The position numbers were made by a program, and so were the translations under genes. The notes beneath the pieces were generated by a model, which searched no databases, had not been told where the DNA came from, and saw only the letters and a program-made list of their open reading frames with translations. Below, piece by piece: positions 11,001 to 18,357 of a DNA stretch of 64,000 nucleotides (position 1 is the first letter of the stretch; each line of letters starts with the position of its first letter). This stretch comes from Phormidium tenue FACHB-1052 (lineage in GTDB: Bacteria > Cyanobacteriota > Cyanobacteriia > Phormidesmidales > Phormidesmidaceae), in the NCBI RefSeq assembly GCF_014696675.1, contig NZ_JACJQN010000018.1, positions 62,001 through 126,000 of the forward strand, read 5' to 3'.

Positions 11001-14000
11001 GGGTTTATTTGCAGCGCAGCGCTGGCTCATTCTATCTGGGCAATACCAGTGGCCTGGACTATGTTTCTGAGGACGGCAGTTCCTTCAGGGGAACGTTGGC
11101 TGCCATCAATACGGCCCTCGAAGGACTCTCTTTCTATCCCAACAGCGACTATAACGGCACCGTTACCCTGCAAGTCATGGTGTCTAACCTCGATACCGGG
11201 GCCGCCAGCAGCAATACGGTGTCAATTTTGGTCAATCCGGTGAATGACGCGCCGCTCCCCTATCTAGGCATTGCCCCAACCGTCAATGAGGATGAACCGT
11301 TTAGTTTCTCGTTCTTCGAGGCGGTTGACCCAGACGATGGCTTTATGGGCACAGTCCCCATTACCTATAGCGCCAAGCTGGCCGATGGGGCCGACCTGCC
11401 TGCCTGGATTAGCTTTGACCCCACCACCCGCACCTTCAGCGGCACCCCAACCCAGGCTGATGTGGGTCTCCTATCCATTGAAGTAACGGCCTCCGATGGT
11501 CAAGACTCCTCCAGTGAGGTATTTGCTCTCACTATTAACAACGTCAACGATGCCCCCACTGGCACCGCTACCGCCAGCTTGGCCAATGGCATAGAAGACA
11601 CGCCCTATAGTCTAAGTGCGGCTGATCTACTGGCGGGCTTTAGCGATGGGGATGGCGACCCTCTGGCGATCGCCGACCTCAGCGCCACCAACGGCAGCCT
11701 GCTCGATCAGGGGGATGGCACCTATACCTTTACCCCCAACACCGACTTTAACGGCCTGGTTGCCCTCACCTACACGGTGATCGATGGCAACGGCGGCTCA
11801 GTGGCCGCCAGCCAGTCCTTTACCCTCATCGACACCCCCGACATTGCGCCGCCCCTGCTGTCGCTGACGGTGGATTCTGGCAGCTCCAATTCTGACCTGA
11901 TCACCAACTCCAAGGTTGTCAATGTGTCTGGGCTAGAACCCAATTCGGCCTGGCAGTATAGCTTCAATAACGGCACCACTTGGGTAAACGGCCAAGGCAC
12001 CAGTTTCTCGGTGAGCGGCGATGGGGTGAAAAGTGTGATCACACGCCAAACCGTAGGTGGCAACACCTCCCTGAACTCAGATCCCTTTATCTTTACCCTC
12101 GACACTAAAGTGTCTGCCCCGGGGCTATCGCTGGCCACAGATTCTGGGCGCTCTACCTCAGACAAAATCACTAAAACTGGCATTGTCAATGTCTCTCGTT
12201 TGGAGGCCGGTGCCACCTGGCAGTACAGTACCGATGCGGGCACCAGTTGGGTCGAGGGCGTTGGCACCAGCTTTGCGCTGACCGAAGACGGCTTCAAGAG
12301 TGCCATCGTGCGACAGACTGATCTGGCCGGTAACACCTCAGTCAATTCTGCCGCCTTTAACTTCACCCTCGATACTACTGGGCCGATCGCGCCCACCCTG
12401 ACCCTGGCCACCGACAGCGGTAGCGCTGGCGATGACGGCATCACCAGGTCTGGAGTGGTCAATGTGCTGGGACTAGAAACCAGTGGCACCTGGCAGTACA
12501 GCACCAACGGCGGCACCACCTGGACAACGGGTAAGGGAACTAGCTTTACCCTCACCGGCAGCGGGGTCAAGAGCGCCATTGTGCGGCAAACCGATGTCGC
12601 GGGCAATGTCTCCCTTCAGTCAGAACCTTTAACCTTCACCCTAGACACTGTGGTCGCAACACCCATCCTGGCCCTGGCCACTGACTCTGGGCGTTCCACC
12701 TCAGACAAAATCACCAAAACCGGCATTGTCAATGTCTCTCGTTTGGAGGCTGGTGCCACCTGGCAGTACAGCACTGATGCGGGCACCAGTTGGATCGAGG
12801 GCGTTGGCACCAGCTTCGCGCTGGCCGAAGACGGCCTCAAGAGCGCCGTGGTGCGACAGACGGATCTGGCCGGTAACACCTCAGTCAATTCTGCCACCTT
12901 TAACTTCACCCTCGATACCACTGGACCGATCGCGCCCACCCTGGCCCTGGCCACCGACAGCGGTAGCGCTGGCGATGACGGCATCACCAGGTCTGGAGTG
13001 GTCAATGTGCTGGGGCTAGAAACCAGTGGCACCTGGCAGTACAGCACCAACGGCGGCACCACCTGGACAACGGGTAAGGGAACTAGCTTTACCCTCACCG
13101 GCAGCGGGGTCAAGAGCACCCTCGTGCGGCAAACCGATGTCGCGGGCAACCTCTCTGAGGTTTCGGCCTTAGACTTTATCCTGGATACCGTTGCCCCGAC
13201 CAAGCCAACCCTGACCTTTACCGCCACCGGCCAGTACGGCGAACCCAATGCAGTCACCCTAGCAGGTACGGTGGAGGCCAACAGCAGGGTCAACCTTTAC
13301 AGCGGTTTACCAACCGGTACGGCGATCGCCACCGCGATCGCCGACAGCGCCGGTCAGTGGTCAACAACCTGGACTCCTGATATCACTGGGCTGGTGGCGT
13401 TCAACGCTACCGCCACCGATATCGCGGGAAATACCGGAGCGGCTGCCAGCCTCACCGTCGATATCCAGCCTGGAACGGCAGACGACGACACCGTGCTCGC
13501 TGCCACTAGTACCACCCCTCGCTATCTCAGCGGTCAAGCCGGGAACGACGGTCTCAACGGCGGGGCTGGCAGAGACATTCTCCTTGGTGGCGATGGTGAC
13601 GATTTGCTGGTGGGGGCGGCTGGCGGCGATCGCCTAACCGGCGGCAGCGGCGGTGATACGTTCCAGTACGCTGCCCTGAATCAATCTCTGCTGGCGAGCT
13701 TCGATCGCATCTTCGACCTATCCATTGGCGAGGATGTGCTAGATGGCCCCTACGCCGTCAGTGCCGCCAGTGTGGTCAAGGCCGGTGCAGTGAGCGCCCT
13801 CACTCAAGAGGCCATTGGCGCTGTGCTGACCAGTAGCTTGTTCAAAACCAAGGGAGCAGCCACGTTCACCCTGGGCACAGGCACTGATGAGCGCACCTTC
13901 GTTGCCCTCAACGACACTACGAGTGGGTTTAGTGCCAGTCGAGATGCCATCATCGAGATCACTGGGTACAGTGGCGACCTCAATGCTCTCTCCATCCTGT

Positions 14001-14002
14001 AG
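5039..14002 (+). CDS. Giant type I-secreted surface protein: DUF4347, ELWK repeats, cadherin/Ig-like, delta-60 and RTX domains
   Basis: The 2987-residue protein is a modular extracellular adhesin-like protein. In order: DUF4347 at about 23-185 (THGKPGEMRF, LLIYGCEVA); 18 near-identical repeats plus one degenerate copy at about 203-1090 (NSTNGYELWKIDPTTGNP); putative-Ig and cadherin-like domains (GTPPQNFNG, TVTPVNDAP); seven delta-60 repeats (GSLDTSF) at about 1413-1830; more He_PIG/cadherin-like domains; five Ig-like units (WQYSTDAGTSW) at about 2270-2720; and RTX calcium-binding nonapeptides (GGAGRDILLGGDGDD) at about 2838-2860. The last ~110 residues end in EITGYSGDLNALSIL, consistent with a C-terminal type I secretion signal. 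There is no N-terminal signal peptide, as expected for type I export. No transporter genes are adjacent. The likely role is adhesion, matrix or cell-cell contact, inferred from architecture. The Shine-Dalgarno sequence is weak; the next ATG, at 5048, is also possible. Confidence 0.9.
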   Translation: MASMLTQPPSVVSMHSAQPEADREIVFIDPSVTDTALLMAGVRTGVEAVLLASGKDGVQQISAVLAQRHNLAAIHIVTHGKPGEMRFSIVDLSLDTVDWYAEEVRGWAAALAPEAALLIYGCEVAQGAIGRQFVQRLSELTGANVAAATTRVGNPALGGRWELDGAMTPVALAFTPVVLEQYAGTLNAEPVQYNLNLGTDGSSPQSFTDVNGTLYFRAYNSTNGYELWKIDPATGNPVLLEIESGSGSSSPDLLTNVNGTLYFRATNSTNGYELWKIDPATGNPVLLEIESGSGSSSPYSLTNVNGTLYFGAYNSTNGNELWKIDPTTGNPVLLEIASGIGSSSPNYLTNVNGTLYLSATNSTNGRELWKIDPATGSPVLLEIESGSSSSSPYALTNVNGTLYFNATNSTNGYELWKIDPTTGNPVRVTDIAPGTGSSSPYSLTNVNGTLYFGAYNSTNGNELWKIDPTTGNPVLLEIASGIGSSSPNYLTNVNGTLYFSATNSTNGTELWKIDSTTGNPARVTDIAPGTGSSSPYSLTNVNGTLYFRATNSTNGAELWKIDPTTGNPVLLEIASGSGSSSPNSLTNVNGTIYFGAYNSTNGYELWKIDPATGNPVLLEIESGSGSSSPNSLTNVNGTLYFGAYNSTNGYELWKIDPATGNPVLVADINTRNLGSFPNQLTNINGMLYFSAYNSTNGTELWKIDSTTGNPVRVTDIAPGSSSSSPYSLTNVNGTLYFGAYNSTNGYELWKIDPATGNPVLLEIESGSGSSSPNSLTNVNGTLYFGAYNSTNGAELWKIDSTTGNPVRVTDIESGSGSSSPYSLTNVNGTLYFGAYNSTNGAELWKIDSTTGNPVRVTDIESGSGSSSPYSLTNVNGTLYFGAYNSTNGAELWKIDPNTGNPVRVTDIAPGSGSSSPYSLTNVNGTLYFGAYNSTNGTDLWKVDLATGNSVQVTDIESGSGSSSPELLTNVNGTLYFRAYNGTNGYELWKIDPATGNPVLIEIESGGGSSYPNSLTNVNGTLYFGAYNSTNGAELWKIDPTTGNPVLVQDFNPGTASSNVAILGYDNGKLYISADNGTNGPELWVVDIANNAPTVLVPLADALTTEDAPFTLTIPANTFSDPDGDALTYTATLETGEAIPDWLNFDGATFSGTPPQNFNGNLAIRITATDGELSTTETFTLTVTPVNDAPTGTATATLTPGTEDQPYLINTADLLVGFSDVESNTLAIANLSANTGTLVNNGNGTYTLTPAANFNGPITLSYSVVDGNGGSVAATQTVAIANTNDAPSLNPTFAPGLTAIAEDTLDSAGNTVADIVVNGSITDVDVAGVAPEAIAISAVDNTHGTWQYQLSGGTWTAIDFAGANAGKVLLLDETARLRFIPNADYSGTATFSFRAWDQTLGSSGTYSALSTGAGSLDTSFGSSGIATADFTNGMDIANAIAIQSDGKTIVAGYVHPSGSYRSSALARFNSDGSLDTSFGTNGKAIVDLAPFANDQIQKVHSLSDGSILVTGIAYAGSGFNFAVAKLTAAGSLDTSFDGDGKVVTPLGNNSYVYDSAVLGDGKLVAVGDLQNAGFAVVRYNSDGSLDTSFSNDGLATTTLASGFDSARSVTPTTDGKLLVAGFYNGPSGQTLGLARFNSDGSLDTSFDGDGKLLVGDRVFVNDDLSSIRVTALADGKFLVGATAGYSNGFQATLYRYHSNGTLDSTFGTVGKQRLAINDLTYLYLNDLQVAEDGKIVLGLSANNGSPSQPNFDFAAVRLNANGSLDSSFGTNGITTVPISSLSSSALDFARGIQISADGDILLGGYSYQTAVFNGDRQFALVRLNGDTVRTAFSGQSDTAGITITPINDRPLVGSTIANQTAIEDAPFSFALPTNGFTDPENDPLAYTATLANGSALPSWLTFDPTTRTFSGTPNEANLTTLDIKVTATDPSGLEAFQVFQIAVASIDDPTVITAPAQQTIAEDSALVFSSATGNAITLTDSDSSSSLFRVYLQRSAGSFYLGNTSGLDYVSEDGSSFRGTLAAINTALEGLSFYPNSDYNGTVTLQVMVSNLDTGAASSNTVSILVNPVNDAPLPYLGIAPTVNEDEPFSFSFFEAVDPDDGFMGTVPITYSAKLADGADLPAWISFDPTTRTFSGTPTQADVGLLSIEVTASDGQDSSSEVFALTINNVNDAPTGTATASLANGIEDTPYSLSAADLLAGFSDGDGDPLAIADLSATNGSLLDQGDGTYTFTPNTDFNGLVALTYTVIDGNGGSVAASQSFTLIDTPDIAPPLLSLTVDSGSSNSDLITNSKVVNVSGLEPNSAWQYSFNNGTTWVNGQGTSFSVSGDGVKSVITRQTVGGNTSLNSDPFIFTLDTKVSAPGLSLATDSGRSTSDKITKTGIVNVSRLEAGATWQYSTDAGTSWVEGVGTSFALTEDGFKSAIVRQTDLAGNTSVNSAAFNFTLDTTGPIAPTLTLATDSGSAGDDGITRSGVVNVLGLETSGTWQYSTNGGTTWTTGKGTSFTLTGSGVKSAIVRQTDVAGNVSLQSEPLTFTLDTVVATPILALATDSGRSTSDKITKTGIVNVSRLEAGATWQYSTDAGTSWIEGVGTSFALAEDGLKSAVVRQTDLAGNTSVNSATFNFTLDTTGPIAPTLALATDSGSAGDDGITRSGVVNVLGLETSGTWQYSTNGGTTWTTGKGTSFTLTGSGVKSTLVRQTDVAGNLSEVSALDFILDTVAPTKPTLTFTATGQYGEPNAVTLAGTVEANSRVNLYSGLPTGTAIATAIADSAGQWSTTWTPDITGLVAFNATATDIAGNTGAAASLTVDIQPGTADDDTVLAATSTTPRYLSGQAGNDGLNGGAGRDILLGGDGDDLLVGAAGGDRLTGGSGGDTFQYAALNQSLLASFDRIFDLSIGEDVLDGPYAVSAASVVKAGAVSALTQEAIGAVLTSSLFKTKGAATFTLGTGTDERTFVALNDTTSGFSASRDAIIEITGYSGDLNALSIL
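5647..8208 (+). repeat. Tandem 141/144-bp coding repeats, 18 units
   Basis: Units of 47 or 48 codons run head to tail. Each contains LTNVNGTLYF, then NSTNG, ELWKID and TGNPV. The two lengths come from alternative ends (VLLEIESG or VRVTDIAPG). A 19th degenerate copy follows to about 8310. Units 3 and 6 (426 bp apart) appear identical in DNA over about 165 bp, and units 13-15 are near identical, which points to recent block duplication or gene conversion. Confidence 0.93.
12118..13203 (+). repeat. Two tandem copies of a 543-bp block (paired Ig-like domains)
   Basis: Ig-like units 2-3 (about 12118-12660) and 4-5 (about 12661-13203) are near-identical copies offset by 543 bp. For example, the stretch beginning CCGACAGCGG at 12411 recurs at 12954. 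Within each block the two units differ (DSGRSTSDKI versus DSGSAGDDGI), so a two-domain module was duplicated as a whole. Confidence 0.85.
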
Positions 14003-14013
14003 GTGAGATTCAC

Positions 14014-14526
14014 CTATACAGTCGCGCCCTCGTAGGATGATTCGAGGGCGGCGAGCTGGCTGACGAGGGCGGCGATCGCCTCGGGATTGGCCGCCTTTTG
14101 CGAGTTGCTTTGCACCTCGCGGCCCAGCACCGTACAGCCCAGGTGCGAGAGCTGCTGCCGAATAGCCAGCATGACTTTTTGCCCACCGCCGCCGCTGTGG
14201 GTAGCCAAGGCCACGGGCCGCGAGTTGAACAATGCCCGAAAGTCGTCGGTGCTGACCGAGAGCCAGGCGATCGCATTGCTTAGAACTGGGGGAATGGAGC
14301 CGTTGTACTCGGGGGCGCAGATGACTAGGCTCTTGTGTTGCCGCATGGCTTGGGCCAGCTTGAGCAGTCCATCGCCAGCACTGCTGTTCCCCAGAGAGTC
14401 GTAAAGCGGTATCTGCAACTCAGGCAAGCTAATGACCTCTGCGGCTACCCCGTTGTTGGTGGCTTCGGCGGCAAAGGCGTGGGCCAGATCCAGGTTTTTA
14501 CCGTTGGTGGCAGATAAGATCAACAT
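14014..14526 (-). CDS. NADPH-dependent FMN reductase family protein
   Basis: The predicted protein has 170 residues and a flavodoxin-like fold. The start strand and loop MLILSATNGKN is the phosphate-binding loop position, and APEYNGSIPPVLSNAIAWL is the hallmark flavin-binding segment of this family. Members reduce FMN, quinones, chromate or azo compounds with NAD(P)H as soluble enzymes. The frame is open upstream to 14595, but the ATG at 14526 puts the fold's first beta strand at the N-terminus and fits the family length. The stop lies 11 bp from the stop of the giant gene on the other strand. The substrate cannot be told from the sequence. Confidence 0.85.
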   Translation of the reverse strand: MLILSATNGKNLDLAHAFAAEATNNGVAAEVISLPELQIPLYDSLGNSSAGDGLLKLAQAMRQHKSLVICAPEYNGSIPPVLSNAIAWLSVSTDDFRALFNSRPVALATHSGGGGQKVMLAIRQQLSHLGCTVLGREVQSNSQKAANPEAIAALVSQLAALESSYEGATV

Positions 14527-14624
14527 GGTTCTCAAAAGGTGAGGGGGCAACGGAAGCGCTTTCAATTTACCACCGCCGTCAGGTCTCTTCATCAACTCAG
14601 AGGTGGGTCAGCAGGAATAGTGGT

Positions 14625-16520
14625 TCAGCGGGTGTCGTATTGCCCGAGGTAGTATTCAACTCGCTGGCGGGTGTCGGCGATCGCCAGCCCCTGGCTCCAA
14701 TATTCGACCATGGCGTGGCCAAAGGCCCAGGCGGCGCGATCGGGCTGGTCGTTGTGGTCGAGCAGCAGCGGCCACAGGGCGAGCAAATCGAGCTGCACCT
14801 GGTCGGGGCCAATCACCTTGAACAGGTCGTAGGCGAGCTGGAGCTTGCCCAGCACCACGGGCAGTTGCTCGACTGGAATCTGCTCGGCCAGTAGGTAGGC
14901 CAAGGCTGGGGAGCCGGTGGTGAGGGTGGCGAGAAATTTCAGCACGGGGCTTTTGAGAAAGGCGGTCACCCCTTGGGTGGTGCTCATTTGCAGGCGATAG
15001 CGATTGATCAGGCGAGCGGCAGCCGTGATCTTAGTCTCGCGATCGCGCAAAAACCGGGCCAGCCGCAGCTCCTTGGCGGGGTCGATCAGCTCGACTAGGG
15101 CAGTAGATAGGGCCTCGACGTTCCACCCGGGGCGATCGGTGTTGCGGGTGACCAGGGGCAGGATGCGATCGCACAATTCCCCCAGCTGCTCTTGCCGGTA
15201 GCGGGTGGCTTCGCGGATAGAGACTTCTTTAGGGCGACTGCCCCATTGCCAGTCGTAGGGGGGCTGCCACTCCCGCAGGGGCCGCAGCCGATCCACCTGT
15301 GTCAGAGCGGTAATAGCGGGCAGATCGGGCACTTCTTGACGCATATCCTGCAATAGATCGGCATCCATTTGCAGGGCCGGGTCGAGGGCAGGGGTGACCA
15401 GCAGCAGCAGGTCGGCCTCGCGGGCGCAGTCGAGCAGCTGGTTGCGGTAGTCGGTGCGATCGACCTGCTCGTAGCCGGGGGAATCCCACAGAGTGAGGGT
15501 TTCGCCCGCGTCGCCCTGCCAGCGGTAGGTGCTAATGGTGTCGGTGCTGGGCAGCACATCGACCTCGGCCAAATCGGCGTCAAACAGCGTGTTGATTACA
15601 CTGCTCTTGCCCGACCCAGTACGCCCCACCAGCAAAATGTTGACAGGTTTTTCGGCCACCGCATTCACTGGCTCAGCGTGGTCGAGAATCTCCCGCAGGG
15701 TCTGGGTTTGGGCTGTGGGCAGCGGTTTTTTGGGGCCAGGCAAAGTCGGCAGTTCGCCGCTGTAGAGCGCCACCGACTGGCGGTACAGGTTTCGCAGGGT
15801 GGCCTCTCGCAGCAGCGCATTCAAATTGCCCAAGAGCTGCTGGTTGGCCAGGGCGTTGGTGGGTTCGCTAAGGGTGCGGGCGGCGGCGGCGGCGGGGTTG
15901 AGCAGCCACTGCGCCCAGTTCCACGCCTGCCAGAGCTTGCGGGCCGAGGGTTCGACCTGGCGGTAGACCTCGTAGCCCTGCACCGCTTGGCCGACGGTCA
16001 CCTGGCCTAGCACCGGGGTGAGGGTGTCAATCCAGCGATCGACATCGTCCACGGTGCCCCGCAGCAGGCCATAGGCATCGGGCAGGTAAATGTTGAGCAG
16101 CGGATACTTGACGCCGGGATGGTGGGCCTGGGCTACCGCCGTCACCACCTCGCGGCAGCGCTCCCAAAAGGGGTTCCAGTCTTCCCACAGGGGAGGGTCT
16201 TGCTGGGCGGCAACGAGAATGTCTTCTAGGGCGGCAGCGGCAGATGCAGCGTTAGGAATGCCAACCGGGGCTTCTGCTTCGGTCGCTTCATCCAGCTCTT
16301 GTTGAACCTGCTCCAGCGCTTCTTCCACTTGCTTAAATACGGGCTTAGTCCAGCGGGCCAGCAGCCTCCGCCACAGCACCAGCATCAGGACAATCACGCC
16401 CCAGATCCAGTTCAGCCCCCAGGCGTGAATTTGCGCGCCTGCTGCGGTCAGAATGAATCCGGCGATCGCCACTACGGGCAGCGCCAGCACCACCCACTGC
16501 CAGGTTTGAAGTCGCACCAT
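14625..16520 (-). CDS. Membrane-anchored Era/dynamin-like GTPase
   Basis: The protein has 631 residues. Two hydrophobic segments at about 9-27 and 36-52 anchor it to a membrane. A helical region follows, then a GTPase domain with G1 GRTGSGKSS (299-307), G3 DSPG (346-349) and a G4-like TQVD (407-410, in place of the usual T/NKxD). The C-terminal ~180 residues are helical. This arrangement resembles the bacterial YeeP/Era-related and DUF697-type GTPases, whose functions are mostly unknown; a role in membrane remodelling or stress is only an inference. The altered G4 (Gln for Lys) may weaken guanine specificity. It is about 100 bp upstream (in its own direction) of the FMN reductase gene and may be cotranscribed with it. 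Confidence 0.8.
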   Translation of the reverse strand: MVRLQTWQWVVLALPVVAIAGFILTAAGAQIHAWGLNWIWGVIVLMLVLWRRLLARWTKPVFKQVEEALEQVQQELDEATEAEAPVGIPNAASAAAALEDILVAAQQDPPLWEDWNPFWERCREVVTAVAQAHHPGVKYPLLNIYLPDAYGLLRGTVDDVDRWIDTLTPVLGQVTVGQAVQGYEVYRQVEPSARKLWQAWNWAQWLLNPAAAAARTLSEPTNALANQQLLGNLNALLREATLRNLYRQSVALYSGELPTLPGPKKPLPTAQTQTLREILDHAEPVNAVAEKPVNILLVGRTGSGKSSVINTLFDADLAEVDVLPSTDTISTYRWQGDAGETLTLWDSPGYEQVDRTDYRNQLLDCAREADLLLLVTPALDPALQMDADLLQDMRQEVPDLPAITALTQVDRLRPLREWQPPYDWQWGSRPKEVSIREATRYRQEQLGELCDRILPLVTRNTDRPGWNVEALSTALVELIDPAKELRLARFLRDRETKITAAARLINRYRLQMSTTQGVTAFLKSPVLKFLATLTTGSPALAYLLAEQIPVEQLPVVLGKLQLAYDLFKVIGPDQVQLDLLALWPLLLDHNDQPDRAAWAFGHAMVEYWSQGLAIADTRQRVEYYLGQYDTR

Positions 16521-16610
16521 GGCCCTATCCCTACCTATCCAACGTCTTTAGTGTAAGCAGGGTTCACCTAAACCTAGGGCATAAATCACCGAACGATCGC
16601 TGAGTTGTCG

Positions 16611-17504
16611 CTAGGCGGGCTGGGGGAGGGGCAGGTCATCGGACTGGCGCTTCGCGAAGCGCTCCGCTGCGGAATCGCCCTCTGGCTGCTCTATACGATC
16701 CGCCACTGGCAGCGGCTTGCGGCCATGGCTTAGCTGGTTGAGCCAAAACACATCCTCAGTGCGCACCCGCTCAAATCCGGCATAGCCCAGCCAGGCATCC
16801 ACATTGCCCTGGCCGTAGTCGCGAATAAAGGGTTCCTCAAAAATGGTGCTGAGCCAGTCGCTAGCCCGCAGGGTGCGCTGGTTGCCGTCAAGCACCAGCA
16901 TTTGTCCACCGGGGGTCAGCAGCCGAAAGGCTTCCGAGAGAATGGTTTTAGCTACCGCCGGGGGCGTTTCGTGGAACAGCAGCGTGGCGCACACCACGTC
17001 GAACGAGGCAGCGGGCAACCCCGTGGCCATGGCGTTGCCGTGGCGAAAGGCCACAGTTATCGCCGCCGCTTGGGCTTTATGATCGGCCATTACCAACATC
17101 TGGGGCGACAGGTCGAGGCCCATCACCTCAGCGTTAGGAAAACGGCGCTTCAGCATCAGCGTGGTGGTACCTGTGCCGCAGCCCAGGTCTAAAATCCGCC
17201 GAGGCTCGCCGTTGACAGCCTTGATCAGACTCTCGCGCACCCAGGTTTCGCCGGGGGGCAGTACGTATTGGGTAATGGGGTCATAGGTGAGGGCGGCATC
17301 AACATTCAGGTAGCCGTTCTTAATGCCGTGGAAGTTGCTGGTCTTGTAGTAGTTGGGGTAGACCACCTGGGGATTGGTGAACTGGGCCACCCCGGCTTCC
17401 CAGTCGATGCTGTCGCGCAGGCGAATCAGAGCGTCGCGATCGACTAGGTGCGAGAAGATCGGCGCGAGGAACTGCTCAAACAGGGTTTTAGACTGGGTTG
17501 TCAT
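16611..17504 (-). CDS. Class I SAM-dependent methyltransferase
   Basis: The protein has 297 residues. SAM-binding motif I is ILDLGCGTGTTTLML, followed by the acidic loop VMGLDLSPQML and motif II-like FDVVCATLLFHE. The ~100-residue N-terminal extension (VVYPNYYKTSNFHGIKNGYL) is seen in cyanobacterial homologues of unknown substrate. The fold and cofactor are secure; the acceptor is not. The C-terminal 25 residues include a stretch encoded by a palindromic repeat (16647-16673), so the native C-terminus may originally have been different. The gene is divergent from the acetyltransferase gene. Confidence 0.87.
   Translation of the reverse strand: MTTQSKTLFEQFLAPIFSHLVDRDALIRLRDSIDWEAGVAQFTNPQVVYPNYYKTSNFHGIKNGYLNVDAALTYDPITQYVLPPGETWVRESLIKAVNGEPRRILDLGCGTGTTTLMLKRRFPNAEVMGLDLSPQMLVMADHKAQAAAITVAFRHGNAMATGLPAASFDVVCATLLFHETPPAVAKTILSEAFRLLTPGGQMLVLDGNQRTLRASDWLSTIFEEPFIRDYGQGNVDAWLGYAGFERVRTEDVFWLNQLSHGRKPLPVADRIEQPEGDSAAERFAKRQSDDLPLPQPA
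16647..16673. repeat. Palindromic repeat inside the methyltransferase reading frame
   Basis: GCGCTTCGCGAAGCGC (16647-16662) is a perfect 16-bp palindrome, immediately followed by the hairpin TCCGCTGCGGA (16663-16673). This composite is a familiar dispersed cyanobacterial repeat. Here it is translated as part of the C-terminus (AAERFAKRQS). Confidence 0.7.
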
Positions 17505-17733
17505 AGGTCAATATCAACGCCGCGCAAACTCCCCTCAGCGTAACAAGTTCGTTTTGCTCTGGCCAGGAAAAAAGCAGCGATTGCTAATTGTTCAGCCCAG
17601 GCAGGTTAACGCAGGCAGCAATAATCGCCCAAGTTCAGCGATGGCAAGCCCAATATCCTCCAGCCGCCCTATGAAGCGTGTTACCGCATTACCCACAATA
17701 GATAGGGCCAACGTCAAGCATGGGGTAAACACG

Positions 17734-18249
17734 ATGGGTCACGAGGGGAAGGCGATCTCGTTTACGTTGCCGGGCTATAGACTACGCTCGGGCTCCAGTC
17801 GCGATCGCACCACCGTAGTCAAATTTATGGAGCGCACCTATAGCGAGCTTGACCCTCACCTACCGACAAGCCACATTGCGGCCACAGTCGATCGCTACCT
17901 CGGTCGAGAGACACCCCTCTGGTGGGTGGATGTGGATGCTCCCGCTGGTTCAGTCGCCTCACCAGTAGGAGCGATCTGGTTAGGGCAAGCGACCGATCAG
18001 CGCAGCGGCGTTCTGCACCCCTACGTGCTGATGCTCTACGTTGCTCCCGAGCATCGGCGGCAAGGCATTGCCACGGCCCTACTCGCAGTGGCCCATCGGT
18101 GGGCGCAGCAGCAGGGGCACAGACAGATTAGCCTCCAGGTATTTAGCGACAACCCAGCGGCCCAGGCCCTATATCAATCCCTTGGCTATTATCCTGAGGC
18201 CGTTCTGCTAAAGAAGGAGCTGGGCTCAGCCGCCAGCGAAGCGACTTGA
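17734..18249 (+). CDS. GNAT family N-acetyltransferase
   Basis: The protein has 171 residues. The acetyl-CoA-binding motif A reads LYVAPEHRRQGIATALL (R/QxxGxG/A type), and motif B is SLQVFSDNPAAQALYQSLGY. These enzymes acetylate amines of proteins, antibiotics or small metabolites; the substrate cannot be read here. The frame extends upstream to 17374 over the methyltransferase gene on the other strand, but the ATG at 17734 starts the conserved region, and GGGGT lies 12 nt before it. An alternative in-frame ATG is at 17671. Confidence 0.83.
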   Translation: MGHEGKAISFTLPGYRLRSGSSRDRTTVVKFMERTYSELDPHLPTSHIAATVDRYLGRETPLWWVDVDAPAGSVASPVGAIWLGQATDQRSGVLHPYVLMLYVAPEHRRQGIATALLAVAHRWAQQQGHRQISLQVFSDNPAAQALYQSLGYYPEAVLLKKELGSAASEAT

Positions 18250-18357
18250 TCTGGGGTCGGCTCAGAAAAAAGGTGAGGGGTTCGAATGCGTCTTAGCGCC
18301 GATACCAGACCGCCAGTGCCAGCCCATCTACCGCATCGTTAGGGCGCGGCGATCGCC

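Noticed and set aside
11770-13293. Two long antisense frames (278 and 225 codons) opposite the Ig-like region of the giant gene
   Set aside because: They mirror the repeated codons of the plus-strand gene, lack ribosome sites and show no protein-like domain. The repeat structure keeps stops out of the opposite frame.
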